Shown here piece by piece: positions 17,249 through 26,384 of a DNA stretch of 64,000 bases. Under the pieces are notes generated by a model. That model worked only from the letters and a program-made list of their open reading frames with translations. It did no database searches and was not told the origin of the DNA. Each line of letters starts with the position of its first letter. Within the stretch, counting starts at the first letter, position 1. The position numbers were made by a program, and so were the translations under genes. Source of the DNA: Methylobacterium sp. Leaf465 (GTDB lineage: Bacteria > Pseudomonadota > Alphaproteobacteria > Rhizobiales > Beijerinckiaceae); NCBI RefSeq assembly GCF_001424705.1, contig NZ_LMRA01000001.1:89608-153607 (forward strand), written 5' to 3'.

Positions 17249-17539
17249 ATGCGCATGATGCGTTGGATGGCCCTGGCACTCGGCATGCTGGCCGGTGCGA
17301 TGGGATTTGGAGCGACGGCGACCGCCGCGCCGATGCCCGTGGCGGGTATCGAGGCCGGTGCGCAGGCCCCCCTGGTGGCGCAGGCCCGGTGGCACGGACA
17401 TCGGCGTCATTGGCATCACCGCCGGCACTGGCACCATCGCCACCACGGGTATCGCCGCCACCATTGGCGCCGGCACCACGGCTGGGGCCACCGCCATCAC
17501 GGCTGGCATCGGCCTTATCGGGTCCGGACGTTCTACTGA
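17249..17539 (+). CDS. Histidine-rich exported protein
   Basis: The 96-residue product begins with a signal peptide (MRMMRWMALALGMLAGAMGF, ending near ATATAAP). After a short linker, the last 50 or so residues hold 18 histidines, mostly as HH or HxH alternating with Arg, Trp and Gly. Such regions bind Ni, Co, Zn or Cu, so periplasmic metal buffering is plausible. Low-complexity exported His/Arg/Trp-rich proteins of unknown role are also common in methylobacteria. GAAGGAG lies about 8 bases before the ATG, and an in-frame start further upstream would disrupt the signal peptide. Confidence 0.7.
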   Translation: MRMMRWMALALGMLAGAMGFGATATAAPMPVAGIEAGAQAPLVAQARWHGHRRHWHHRRHWHHRHHGYRRHHWRRHHGWGHRHHGWHRPYRVRTFY

Positions 17540-17548
17540 GCGCGCCCC

Positions 17549-18319
17549 TCAGGGGACCTCGACGCCGGCATCGACCCACCCGCGACCCTCGTGAAGGGCC
17601 GCGGCGTGCGGGGTGAAGCGGCCCTCGTCGTCATGAAGGACGACGGGCGGCAGGAGCCGCAGCGGAGCCCGGCTTCCCTTCACGCCGCTCACGAGGATGC
17701 GGATCGCCGGCTGATTCCGCTTGGCGTGGACCGGCCGGATCGCCAGCGCGCCGAAGCGGCCGCGGGCGGCGTCGAGGCAGGCGGGGAGGTGATCCGCCCG
17801 GTGGATCAGGCCGAGCCGACCTTGTGGGCGGAGCAGATCGACGCAGCTGCGCATCCAGGCCTCGATCCCGCCGCCCGAAAAGGTATGCGCGCTGGCTTTG
17901 CCGGTCACGGGGGAGGGCCGGTGTCGTCCGGGCTCGAAGTAGGGCGGGTTCGTCAGGAGGAGGTCGGCGAGGCCGGGCGTCAGGCCATCGGCTTGCCGAC
18001 GCAGTCCGGGCGCCAGCACGTCCGCCTCGATGACCGTCGTGCGGTTTACCAGGCCATTCGCCTCTGCGTTGCACCGGGCGTAAGCCGCCAGGTCCGGGTC
18101 GCGTTCCACCAGCACCACGCGGCAGTCGGGGCTCCGCAGGGCGACCGCGAGGCCCACCGCACCGCTCGCCGCCCCCACGTCGCAGACGACCGCACCGGAC
18201 TCGGGTGCCAGGAGCCCCGCCAGAAGGACCGCGTCCGTGCCGGCCCGATGCGCGCCGCGCGGCGGCTGGATCAGGCGAAGCCGTCCGCCGAGCCAGAGAT
18301 CGGCCCCGGGCTCAGGCAT
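17549..18319 (-). CDS. tRNA1(Val) A37 N6-methyltransferase-like protein (TrmN6 family)
   Basis: From the ATG at 18319 the product is 256 residues. It is a class I SAM-dependent methyltransferase with motif I VCDVGAASGAVGLAVAL and the N6-adenine signature NPPYFEPG. TrmN6 (YfiC) methylates A37 of tRNA1(Val). It opens with the typical LWLGGRLRLIQPPRGAHRAGTDAVLLA block, which precedes motif I in this family. Upstream in-frame codons to 18427 are rejected because the ATG used here overlaps the preceding DUF2007 gene by 8 bases, an operon-like arrangement. It is convergent with the His-rich gene. Confidence 0.88.
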   Translation of the reverse strand: MPEPGADLWLGGRLRLIQPPRGAHRAGTDAVLLAGLLAPESGAVVCDVGAASGAVGLAVALRSPDCRVVLVERDPDLAAYARCNAEANGLVNRTTVIEADVLAPGLRRQADGLTPGLADLLLTNPPYFEPGRHRPSPVTGKASAHTFSGGGIEAWMRSCVDLLRPQGRLGLIHRADHLPACLDAARGRFGALAIRPVHAKRNQPAIRILVSGVKGSRAPLRLLPPVVLHDDEGRFTPHAAALHEGRGWVDAGVEVP

Positions 18320-18536
18320 CCCGCAACTCGTGGGCGAGGCCCGCATCCGTGAGCAGGCGGCGCGCCTGCATCGCCTGATCCCGCGGCACCAGGAGACGCC
18401 GCGCGAAGGCGCCGATGGAGCCTTCAAGAAGGCTCATGTGCTGGTCGGCGACGAGGGCCGGAATGGCTGCGGCCTCCAGGATCGACTGGGCGAACCCGAT
18501 AAGGACCACGTCGTTGCTGCGAATGAGTTCGGTCAT
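18312..18536 (-). CDS. DUF2007 (putative signal-transducing, PII-related fold) small protein
   Basis: The 74-residue protein starts at ATG 18536, because MTELIRSNDVVLIGFAQSIL matches DUF2007 N-termini. It contains the family pattern of a first strand and helix, ADQHMSLLEGSIGAFARRLLV, then a helix QAMQARRLLTDAG. It lies directly upstream of, and overlaps, the TrmN6-like gene, a conserved pairing in alphaproteobacteria. The function is unknown. The gene is divergent from the prenyl synthase. Confidence 0.85.
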   Translation of the reverse strand: MTELIRSNDVVLIGFAQSILEAAAIPALVADQHMSLLEGSIGAFARRLLVPRDQAMQARRLLTDAGLAHELRDA

Positions 18537-18695
18537 ACACGCTCTCCCCGGCGCCATCCCGGGCACCGCCTACGGATGTATAGCTTGCGGCATGGTGCGT
18601 GTTGCAGCGCCTCCGGGCGCATGCGATGGGGTGTCACGGACGCGGTCGATTGGATCGCGCCGCGTTGGCGTAGGGAAGCGGGAGGCCTCAAGGTC

Positions 18696-19715
18696 TTGGG
18701 CGTCGTAGTTCCGATCGATGAGAGAAGTCCCGATCCCGAGGCGAGCCTGGCCGACCTCGTCGCCCTGGTGTCCGGTGGGATGGAGCGCGTCAACGCGACG
18801 ATCCTGTCCCGCACCGGATCCGACGTCCAGATGATTCCCGAAGTCGCCAACCACCTGATCTCCTCGGGCGGCAAGCGCCTTCGGCCGATCCTCACGCTCG
18901 CGACCGCCGATCTCTGCCACTATGTCGGCGACGGCGCGGTGAAGCTCGCCGCCAGCGTCGAGTTCATGCACACCGCGACCCTCCTGCACGACGATGTGGT
19001 CGACGGCAGCGACATGCGTCGCGGCAAGGTGGCGGCCCGCATCAAGTGGGGGAACGAGGCCAGCGTCCTGGTGGGCGATTTCCTCCTCGGCCAAGCCTTC
19101 CGGATGATGGTGGAGGTCGGATCGCTGAAGGCCCTCGACATCCTGTCCGCGGCGGCCACCATCATCGCCGAGGGCGAGGTGATGCAGCTCACCGCGGCGA
19201 AGAACACAGAAACGAGCGAGGCCGAGTATCTCGCGGTGATCAGCGCCAAGACGGCGGAGTTGTTCGCCGCTGCCTGCGAGGTCGGTCCGGTCCTGGCTGA
19301 GCGCGACGCCGCCGAGCAGGCAGCCTGCCGCGCCTACGGCATGAACCTCGGCATCGCCTTCCAGCTCATCGACGACGTCCTCGATTACGGCGGCACCAGC
19401 GATACCCTGGGCAAGAATGTCGGCGACGATTTTCGCGAGGGCAAGATCACGCTGCCCATCGTCCTGGCGGTGCGTCGTGCCACGGGTAGCGAGCGCGGCT
19501 TCTGGAAGCGGACGCTCGAACTCGGCGAGGTCACGGACAACGATCTCGAAACCGCGCGCGCCATCCTGCGGCGTCACGGCGCCCTGGAGGAAACGATGGC
19601 GCGCGCCCGCCTGTACGGCGACCGGGCCCGGGATGCCCTGAAGACGTTCCCGCCGAGCCCGATGAAGCACGCCCTGCTGCAGGTCGTCGACTTCTGCATC
19701 GCCCGGGCGCACTGA
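18696..19715 (+). CDS. Polyprenyl (octaprenyl-type) diphosphate synthase
   Basis: With a TTG start at 18696 the product is 339 residues, matching family length. An ATG at 18621 would add 25 atypical residues. A GGGAGG lies about 10 bases before the TTG. The first Asp-rich motif is LLHDDVVDGSDMRRG and the second is QLIDDVLDYGG, with the chain-length region TATLLHDD just before. This pattern is IspB-like, making the C40-C50 side chain of quinones from IPP and FPP in the cytoplasm. It shares the divergent promoter region with the DUF2007 gene. Confidence 0.92.
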   Translation: MGVVVPIDERSPDPEASLADLVALVSGGMERVNATILSRTGSDVQMIPEVANHLISSGGKRLRPILTLATADLCHYVGDGAVKLAASVEFMHTATLLHDDVVDGSDMRRGKVAARIKWGNEASVLVGDFLLGQAFRMMVEVGSLKALDILSAAATIIAEGEVMQLTAAKNTETSEAEYLAVISAKTAELFAAACEVGPVLAERDAAEQAACRAYGMNLGIAFQLIDDVLDYGGTSDTLGKNVGDDFREGKITLPIVLAVRRATGSERGFWKRTLELGEVTDNDLETARAILRRHGALEETMARARLYGDRARDALKTFPPSPMKHALLQVVDFCIARAH

Positions 19716-19739
19716 GCGTCCCGGCGCAGCGTCGGATCG

Positions 19740-21392
19740 TCAGGCTGCCGCCTGGCGCATGACCGGCGGCGGAGCGATGTCCACGTGCTCGCAATCGGTG
19801 ACCTCGGTCATTTCGGCCGGGGACGGCGCGATCACGATCCGGCCCGCGTCGTCGGACCATTGCGTGAGAAGACCGTCGGTGGTGGCCTTGTCCATGGGCC
19901 GCCCGAAGAGGTAGCCCTGGCCGTAGGTGCACCCCTGGCCGGCAAGCCAATCGACGCTGGTCCCGCTCTCGATGCCCTCGGCCGTGGTGAGAAGGCCGAG
20001 GCTGGAGCCCAGGGCGATGATCGCATCCACGAGCTTGGCGCGCTCGCTGCTCAGCCGCATCGATTCCACGTAGCTGCGATCGATCTTCAGCTTGTCGAAC
20101 TGCAGTTCGCGCAGATGGTAGAGGCTGGAATATCCAGTCCCGAAATCGTCGAGGGCGATGCGGACGCCAAAGCTCTGGAGCGACTTCAGGGCGGTCCGCG
20201 CCGCTTCGAGATCGTTGACCAGGGCCGTCTCGGTGATCTCGATCTCCAGGCGACCCGGTGCGAACCCGGTCTCCGTCAGGATGCCGAGGATCTGCTCGGG
20301 CAGGTGCGGATCGCGCAGCTGCAGCGGCGAGATGTTGATCGCCAGCTGGAGATGGGCCGGCCAGAGCCGAGCGTCCCGGCAGGCCCGGCGCATCAGCGAC
20401 CAGGTGAGCTCGGCGATCAGACCGGTCTCCTCGGCCAGGCTGATGAAATCGGCCGGGGTCAGGACGCCCAGCCGGGGATGATTCCAGCGGGCCAGCACCT
20501 CGAACCCGATGAGATCGCGGCCGGGCAGCGACACCACCGGCTGGTAGAACGGCTCGATCTCGCCCTGCTCGATGCCGACCCGCAATTCCCCTTCAAGCCG
20601 GGCGCGTGCCTTCAGGGCCTGACCCATGTCGAGATGGAAGAACCGGTAGGTCCCGCGCCCATCCCGCTTGCCCTGGTACATGGCGACATCGGCGGCGTGC
20701 AGCAGCGCCTCGGCGGTGCGGCTCTCTTCCGTCGCCGTCGCGATTCCGATGGTGGCGCCGATCTCGAGACGGCTCTGGGTCCAGGCGATCGGCTGAGAGA
20801 GCGAGGCGATGACGCCCTGCGCGAGCCGCGCCAGAGCTTCCGGATCGCTGTCGGTGTCGAGAAGAAGAGCGAACTCATCGCCCCCGAGGCGCGCGACGAG
20901 GCTCTGGGGCGGCGCGAGGGCCCGCAGGCGATCGGCGATGACGCAGAGGACGGCGTCGCCCGCGGCATGACCATGGACGTCGTTCACCGGCTTGAAGCGG
21001 TCGAGATCGATCAGCATCACGGCGACCCGCGGGAGACCGGTGGCCACGCGGATGCGCGCCGCGAGGGTTTCGCCGAACAGCCGGCGATTGGCGAGACCCG
21101 TCATCGCATCGTGGCGTGCGACGGCTTCGGCATGCGCCTCGGCCCCGTCCCGATCCTGCATCGCCTTGCGCAGCTTGAACGACTTGCGGACGGCCGCCAC
21201 GACCACGCCCAGGCTCATGCAAAGGGACAGCATCAGCAGATCCTGAAGCTGATGCGTCCGGGTCGCGTCGATGAGAACCGTGAAGAACCCCAGCTGGGTG
21301 CCGACGATCCAGATGCAGGAGCCGATCATCATCAGGCACAGGAGTTCTCGGAGCTCGCCCTCTCCCCACGAGTTGTTTTTTTGGTCGGGCAT
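19740..21392 (-). CDS. Membrane GGDEF-EAL (diguanylate cyclase/phosphodiesterase) protein
   Basis: The 550-residue protein has two N-terminal hydrophobic segments (about residues 16-42 and 51-68), a short linker, a GGDEF domain (about 93-255) and an EAL domain (about 265-525). The GGDEF signature is intact at 170-174. No RxxD inhibitory site is seen just upstream. The EAL signature reads EVL at 298-300, a common active variant. The other catalytic motifs, NISPLQL, EITET, DDFGTGYSS and EGIES, are present. Both synthesis and hydrolysis of c-di-GMP are therefore possible. There is no periplasmic sensor domain of any size between the membrane segments. Confidence 0.95.
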   Translation of the reverse strand: MPDQKNNSWGEGELRELLCLMMIGSCIWIVGTQLGFFTVLIDATRTHQLQDLLMLSLCMSLGVVVAAVRKSFKLRKAMQDRDGAEAHAEAVARHDAMTGLANRRLFGETLAARIRVATGLPRVAVMLIDLDRFKPVNDVHGHAAGDAVLCVIADRLRALAPPQSLVARLGGDEFALLLDTDSDPEALARLAQGVIASLSQPIAWTQSRLEIGATIGIATATEESRTAEALLHAADVAMYQGKRDGRGTYRFFHLDMGQALKARARLEGELRVGIEQGEIEPFYQPVVSLPGRDLIGFEVLARWNHPRLGVLTPADFISLAEETGLIAELTWSLMRRACRDARLWPAHLQLAINISPLQLRDPHLPEQILGILTETGFAPGRLEIEITETALVNDLEAARTALKSLQSFGVRIALDDFGTGYSSLYHLRELQFDKLKIDRSYVESMRLSSERAKLVDAIIALGSSLGLLTTAEGIESGTSVDWLAGQGCTYGQGYLFGRPMDKATTDGLLTQWSDDAGRIVIAPSPAEMTEVTDCEHVDIAPPPVMRQAAA

Positions 21393-21509
21393 GCACCGCT
21401 CCTTGCGCGCGCCGATCCTGCAGCCTCAAACCTTGAGCGAGCGTAAAGCTGACGTCTGAAGTCGGCGCCGTTGCACGGAAAGTTGCTATCCCACCAAGAG
21501 GGCGAATGC

Positions 21510-22391
21510 TTAGCGCAGCATTGCTGCCGTGACCCACCAGCCTGGATGAACTGCCGCGATGCTGCGTGCGGCGCGGGCCGCCTCGGACCGATGCCCGAAA
21601 ATTCCGAACACCGTCGCGCCGGACCCCGACATCCGCGCCAAGCGGCATCCGGGGGCGGCCCGCAGGGCCCCGAGCGCCACGTCGATCACCGGGGCGAGGC
21701 TCCGCGCCGGGGTTTCGAGGTCGTTGCGGGCAGGGGTGATCGCGCGCAGGAGGGCCTCCGCCCCGAGACCGGGGGCGATGACGGGATGCGCGCCGGTGCC
21801 GTGGCGATCGCCGACCGCGAGCCCGAGCGCGCGGAACACCGGCGCAGTCTCGACCGGGACGCCCGGATTGATGAGGACCGCCGGCAGCGGGGGCATATCC
21901 AGGGCGGGTCCGACGGCTTCGCCGGCGCCCGCCATCATGCGCGCGCGTGGGACAAGACAGACCGGGACATCGGCGCCGGTGGCACGGGCGGCCGCGACCA
22001 GGTCCGGATCGTCGGGGGCGATGTCGTTCAGGCGGCCCAGAAGGCGCAGGGCCGCCGCGGCGTCGGAGGAGCCGCCGCCGATGCCTGCGGCGACGGGCAG
22101 GCGCTTCACAAGATGGAAGGTGCCCTGGCGAAGACCGGGCCGAAGGCGGGCGAGGTGACGCACCGCGCGGATGACGAGGTTGTCGTCGAGGGGGCCGGCC
22201 GGGCCGGCCGTCGGCCCCGAAACGGTCAGCGCCAGGTCGGGACCCGGCTCCAGGCTGAGTGTGTCGCCGGCGCCGGTGAAGACCACGAGACTTTCGAGCT
22301 CGTGATAGCCGTCGCCGGCCCGGCGGCCGAGGACGTGAAGGGTGAGGTTGATCTTCGCCGGAGCGCGGGTGACGAGGAGGGGCACGGACAC
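21510..22391 (-). CDS. ispE: 4-diphosphocytidyl-2-C-methyl-D-erythritol kinase
   Basis: The 293-residue GHMP-type kinase of the non-mevalonate isoprenoid pathway phosphorylates CDP-ME. It begins with [27 protein letters not shown], the IspE hallmark. The ATP-binding glycine loop is [21 protein letters not shown], and the C-terminal GHMP motif is [13 protein letters not shown]. The start is GTG, with the usual N-terminus immediately after it. It is separated from the upstream TPR gene by a stem-loop, and supplies the precursors used by the polyprenyl synthase about 2 kb away. Confidence 0.96.
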   Translation of the reverse strand: MSVPLLVTRAPAKINLTLHVLGRRAGDGYHELESLVVFTGAGDTLSLEPGPDLALTVSGPTAGPAGPLDDNLVIRAVRHLARLRPGLRQGTFHLVKRLPVAAGIGGGSSDAAAALRLLGRLNDIAPDDPDLVAAARATGADVPVCLVPRARMMAGAGEAVGPALDMPPLPAVLINPGVPVETAPVFRALGLAVGDRHGTGAHPVIAPGLGAEALLRAITPARNDLETPARSLAPVIDVALGALRAAPGCRLARMSGSGATVFGIFGHRSEAARAARSIAAVHPGWWVTAAMLR

Positions 22392-22414
22392 TCGGGGCTC
22401 ACGGGTCGGGCAAT

Positions 22415-22437
22415 CGCGGGGCTGGTCTGGCCCCGCG
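22415..22437. terminator. Stem-loop between TPR gene and ispE
   Basis: CGCGGGGC / GCCCCGCG, a perfect 8-bp stem with a 7-base loop, lies between the TPR-gene stop (22467) and the ispE start. Confidence 0.5.
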
Positions 22438-22466
22438 ACGCGCGTTCCGTCAAGCCTTCGGGCCGA

Positions 22467-24326
22467 TCAACCGCCGCTCTTCTTATCGGCCGCGCCCGGG
22501 GGCTCGTTCGGGGCCGGGGCGCCCTTCGGCAGCTCGGGGTTCACCTTGTTCTCGGGCGGATTCTCGGCGGTGGCGGCGGGCTTCTCGAGTTCCGGCAAGC
22601 CGTCCTTGAGCTTGGCATTGATCTTCTCAAGGTCGTCCGGCTCTGGGTTCAGGTCCTTGGCGTGCTGCCATTGGAACTTGCCCTCCAGGCGACGCCCGGC
22701 GCGCCAGTAGGCGTCGCCCAGGTGGTCGTTGATGGTCGGATCGCCGGGCTTGAGCTCGATCGCCTTTTCCAGCTCGCGCACCGCGTCGTCCCAGCGGCCG
22801 AGGCGGAAATAGGCCCAACCCAGGCTGTCGATGATCATGCCGTCGCGCGGAGCCGCATCGACGGCCTGCTTCAGCATTGTGAAGGCCTCGTCAATGTTCA
22901 TGTTCTGGTCGACCCAGGAATAGGCCAGGTAGTTCAGCACCTGGGCCCGTGCACCGGGCTGGCTCGCGGGCACCAGCTCAAGGGCCTTCTTCAGGTCGGC
23001 CTCGGCCTTCGGCCACTGCTTGGCGCGCTCGTAGGCGGTCCCCCGGAAGTAGAACGTCGTCCAATAGTTCGCGGCCGGCTTGTCGCCGATCAGCGCGATG
23101 GCACGGCTGTAGGTCTCCGCCGCCTCCTCGTACTTCTTGCGCGAACGCTGGACGTTGCCGAGCGCCGTGACGACGTCGATGTCGTCCGGATGCGCCTTCA
23201 TCGCGGCATCGAGATGGGCGATGGCCTCGTCGCCCTTGCCCATCTGCTCCAGGTTCAGTCCGACCTGAACGTCGGCATTGAGGCGCAGGGGCGAGGTGGT
23301 GGGGATCTGCGAATAGGCCTCGTTGGCCCGCTCGGTCTGCTTCATCCGGTCGAGGATGTCGGCAAGGGTGAGCCGCGCGAGGGCGTGCTCGGGGGCGAGG
23401 TAGAGGGCGAGGCGCAGGTAGACCACCGCCGGCAGTTCGTCGCCCTGGGTCGAGCCGGCCGAGCCGAGACCGTACAGCACCTCGCCCGCGCCCTCCTGCG
23501 CTGAGTTGACGAGGCGGCTGAGGGGTTTGCCCTCCTTCAGCTTGGTCAGGGCATCGCGCACGATGGGGTGGCGCGGCAGCAGCTTGTCGAACTCGGTATA
23601 GGCCTGGATCGCGAGGTCGGTGCGGCCGGCCTGGGCCTCGAAGCGCGCATAGGCGTCGACGATGCGCAGGGTGTTGCGGTCGGCGTCGTAGGCGGCCTTG
23701 AGGCGGCGCTCGGCTTCCGCCTGATCGCCGACGAGGCTGGCGATCAGCCCGGCATGGAAGTCGCGGAAGGTGTTGTAGTAGCGTTCGCCCTTAAGCTTGT
23801 TGATGGTCTCCAGCGCGCGCTTGCCGTCGTTGGCCCCGGCGAAGGCCCAGGCGGTGAGCAGCGTCCCGGTCAGGTCGGCGGCGGCCCCCCGGCCGCTGCG
23901 CGCGAAGTTCTGGCGGGCCTGGGCGAACTGTCCCGCCTTGATCTGGCGCACGCCGAGGGCGAGCTGGGCGAGGCCGTTCGATCCGTCGCGGCTGGTCAGG
24001 CGTTCGGCGGCCCGGAAGGCGTCCGGCAGGGAGCCGTCGGCGAGCAGCGACACGAAGGCCCGCTCCAGCAGCTCGGCGTTGCGGGGATCGGCCTTCACGG
24101 CCTCGCGGTAGTAGCTCGCTGCGGCTGCGGTGTCCTTGGAGGCACCGGCGATGTAGGCCGAGAGGAAGTTGCCCTCCAGCGACTCCGCGGGCTCGTATTC
24201 GGAGATCGGAGCGGATTCCCGCGGCTGAGCCGCGTAGGCCGCCGGCGAGTTCGCGAGGCAGACGGCGAGGGCCGAGAGGACCCGGCGGCCGGTCCGGCTG
24301 GTTTTGGCTGTTCCGTTCATGGGCAC
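22467..24326 (-). CDS. Exported tetratricopeptide-repeat protein
   Basis: The product has about 619 residues and an N-terminal signal peptide (RRVLSALAVCLANSPAAYA). A long array of TPR-like helix pairs runs from about residue 50 to 575, for example AVKADPRNAELLERAF, AMKAHPDDIDVVTALGNVQ and AIELKPGDPTINDHLGDAYWR. The C-terminal 50 residues are Pro/Glu/Lys-rich and probably disordered. TPRs are protein-interaction scaffolds, and the partner is unknown. I kept the GTG at 24326, which has AGGAG 9 bases upstream; an ATG two codons later is an alternative. It is downstream of the ETF-QO gene but a 10-bp stem-loop lies between them. Confidence 0.88.
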   Translation of the reverse strand: MPMNGTAKTSRTGRRVLSALAVCLANSPAAYAAQPRESAPISEYEPAESLEGNFLSAYIAGASKDTAAAASYYREAVKADPRNAELLERAFVSLLADGSLPDAFRAAERLTSRDGSNGLAQLALGVRQIKAGQFAQARQNFARSGRGAAADLTGTLLTAWAFAGANDGKRALETINKLKGERYYNTFRDFHAGLIASLVGDQAEAERRLKAAYDADRNTLRIVDAYARFEAQAGRTDLAIQAYTEFDKLLPRHPIVRDALTKLKEGKPLSRLVNSAQEGAGEVLYGLGSAGSTQGDELPAVVYLRLALYLAPEHALARLTLADILDRMKQTERANEAYSQIPTTSPLRLNADVQVGLNLEQMGKGDEAIAHLDAAMKAHPDDIDVVTALGNVQRSRKKYEEAAETYSRAIALIGDKPAANYWTTFYFRGTAYERAKQWPKAEADLKKALELVPASQPGARAQVLNYLAYSWVDQNMNIDEAFTMLKQAVDAAPRDGMIIDSLGWAYFRLGRWDDAVRELEKAIELKPGDPTINDHLGDAYWRAGRRLEGKFQWQHAKDLNPEPDDLEKINAKLKDGLPELEKPAATAENPPENKVNPELPKGAPAPNEPPGAADKKSGG

Positions 24327-24395
24327 CGATCACGGCTCCTGCGCACCGGCCATCTCGGTGGCCGGGCTCGTTCGGGGCGGGACACTGGACTCTTA

Positions 24396-24426
24396 CCGCC
24401 ATCCTCGCAAGGCATAAGGATGGCGG
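24396..24426 (-). terminator. Stem-loop downstream of ETF-QO
   Basis: Perfect 10-bp inverted repeat CCGCCATCCT / AGGATGGCGG with an 11-base loop, between the end of the ETF-QO gene and the start of the TPR gene. Confidence 0.6.
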
Positions 24427-24484
24427 CCCCTGCGCCCGCCATCCCCCCTCATTCGACCGTGATCCGGGCGGCGGACCGGCCCCC

Positions 24485-26146
24485 TCACATGTTCGGGTAG
24501 TTCGGCCCGCCCGGTCCTTCCGGGGTCTCCCAGTTGATGTTCTGGTTCGGATCCTTGATGTCGCAGGTCTTGCAGTGGACGCAGTTCTGGGCGTTGATCT
24601 GGTAGCGTACGCCGTCGCTGGCGCCGGCATCCTCCACCCATTCGTAGACGCCGGCCGGACAGTAGCGGGCAGACGGGCCACCGTAGACGTCGTGCTCGGA
24701 GGCCTTCTGCAGCTCCATGTTCCGCACCTTGAGGTGGGCCGGCTGGTCCTCCTCGTGGTTGGTGTTCGACAGGTAGACCGAGGAGAGTCGGTCGAAGGTC
24801 AGCTTGCCGTCGGGCTTGGGATAGACGATCGGCTTCACCTCGCTCAGCGGCTTCAGCGTCGCGTGGTCCGGCTTCCCGTGGCGCAGCGTTCCGAAGGGCG
24901 AGGCGTCCAGGATGGTGTTCGACCACATGTCGAGCCCGCCGAGCCCGACGCCGACGAGCGTGCCGTACTTCGACCAGAGCGGCTTGACGTTGCGCACGCG
25001 CTTCAGATCCTGGCCGATGGCGCTGTCGCGCCAGCCGTTCTCGTAGGTCTCGAGCTCGTCGCCCTGCCGGCCGGATTCGAGTGCCTGCGCCAGGGCCTCG
25101 GCCGCCTGCATGCCGGAGAGGACCGCATTGTGCGAGCCCTTGATGCGGGGCACGTTCACGAAGCCGGCGGAGTCGCCCACGAGGCAGCCGCCCGGGAACA
25201 CGAGCTTCGGCACCGACTGCCAGCCGCCCTCCATGATGGCGCGCGCGCCGTAGCCGATGCGCTTGGCCCCGTCGAAGGTCTCGGCGATCATCGGGTGGGT
25301 CTTGAAGCGCTGGAACTCCTCGAACGGCGAAAGGGTCGGATTCTCGTAGTTCAGGTGCGTGACGAAGCCGACCGAGAGCAGGCCGTCGTCGAAATGGTAG
25401 AGCCAGGAGCCGCCGCCGGCCTTGTTCGGCAGGGGCCAGCCCATGGTGTGCTGCACGAGGCCGGCCTGGAACTTGTCAGGGGCGAGCTGCCAGAGTTCCT
25501 TGACGCCGAGGCCGTACTTCTGGTGGTCGCTGTAAGCGTTGAGCTTGAAGCGATCGATCACCGTCTTGGTCAGCGATCCGCGCGCGCCCTCACCGAAGAC
25601 CGTGTACTTGGCCCGCAACTCCATGCCGCGGGTGTAGTCGTCGCGCGGCTCACCGGACTTGCCGATGCCGAGGTCGCCCGTGGCGACGCCCACGACGACG
25701 CCGGATTCGTCGTAAAGCACCTCGGATGCCGGGAAGCCCGGGTAGATCTCGACGCCGAGCTCCTCGGCCTTGGCGCCGAGATACTTCGTCACGTTCGAGA
25801 GCGAGCCGACGAAGTTGCCGTGGTTCGACATCAGCTTGGGGAAGAACAGGTTTGGCATGGTGAGGCCGCTGTTCTTGGTCAGGAACATGAACTCGTCGCG
25901 CGCGACCGCCGTCTTGAGCGGGCGCGCCTCGTCCTGGCGCCAGCCGGGCAGCAGGCCGTCGAGGCCCGAGGGATCGATCACCGCGCCCGACAGGATGTGG
26001 GCACCGACCTCTGAGCCCTTCTCCACCACGACGATGCTGGCATCGGCGGATAACTGCTTGAGGCGGATGGCGGTCGCGAGCCCGGCCGGCCCGGCCCCCA
26101 CGATGACCACGTCGAATTCCATCGCCTCGCGTTCGGGCAGCGCCAT
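24485..26146 (-). CDS. Electron transfer flavoprotein-ubiquinone oxidoreductase
   Basis: The 553-residue product passes electrons from ETF (fatty-acid and amine oxidation) to ubiquinone at the inner face of the cytoplasmic membrane. The FAD-binding motif VVIVGAGPAGLATAIRL is near residue 13. The quinone/FAD region includes GAHILSGAVIDP. The C-terminal 4Fe-4S domain has its cysteines in ARYCPAGVYEW and in NCVHCKTCDIKDP. Both length and motif order are those of complete bacterial ETF-QO. AGGAGG just upstream supports the ATG. It is divergent from the UDG gene. Confidence 0.96.
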   Translation of the reverse strand: MALPEREAMEFDVVIVGAGPAGLATAIRLKQLSADASIVVVEKGSEVGAHILSGAVIDPSGLDGLLPGWRQDEARPLKTAVARDEFMFLTKNSGLTMPNLFFPKLMSNHGNFVGSLSNVTKYLGAKAEELGVEIYPGFPASEVLYDESGVVVGVATGDLGIGKSGEPRDDYTRGMELRAKYTVFGEGARGSLTKTVIDRFKLNAYSDHQKYGLGVKELWQLAPDKFQAGLVQHTMGWPLPNKAGGGSWLYHFDDGLLSVGFVTHLNYENPTLSPFEEFQRFKTHPMIAETFDGAKRIGYGARAIMEGGWQSVPKLVFPGGCLVGDSAGFVNVPRIKGSHNAVLSGMQAAEALAQALESGRQGDELETYENGWRDSAIGQDLKRVRNVKPLWSKYGTLVGVGLGGLDMWSNTILDASPFGTLRHGKPDHATLKPLSEVKPIVYPKPDGKLTFDRLSSVYLSNTNHEEDQPAHLKVRNMELQKASEHDVYGGPSARYCPAGVYEWVEDAGASDGVRYQINAQNCVHCKTCDIKDPNQNINWETPEGPGGPNYPNM

Positions 26147-26384
26147 CCGTCATCCTCCTGTGAGGCCCTGCTCTGCCGCGGGGCCCTCGTCATTCGTCCC
26201 GATCGTCCGTCTATGGACCGACGATCCCGTGTCCGGCGATCACTCTCAACCCATTCCAACCTGAGAACGCAAGCGGCGCCAAGGTCTCGGGGGCAGCGGG
26301 TGACGATGTCGCGCGGGTCAAAAGGCAGTGCGCAGCGCCGCACGCCCGGTTGTCCACAACTGCGTGAGGCGCCACATCGGGATC

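Noticed and set aside
22949-24500. Long plus-strand open frames over the TPR gene
   Set aside because: They are shadow frames of a high-GC gene. The minus-strand product has a signal peptide and TPR repeats.
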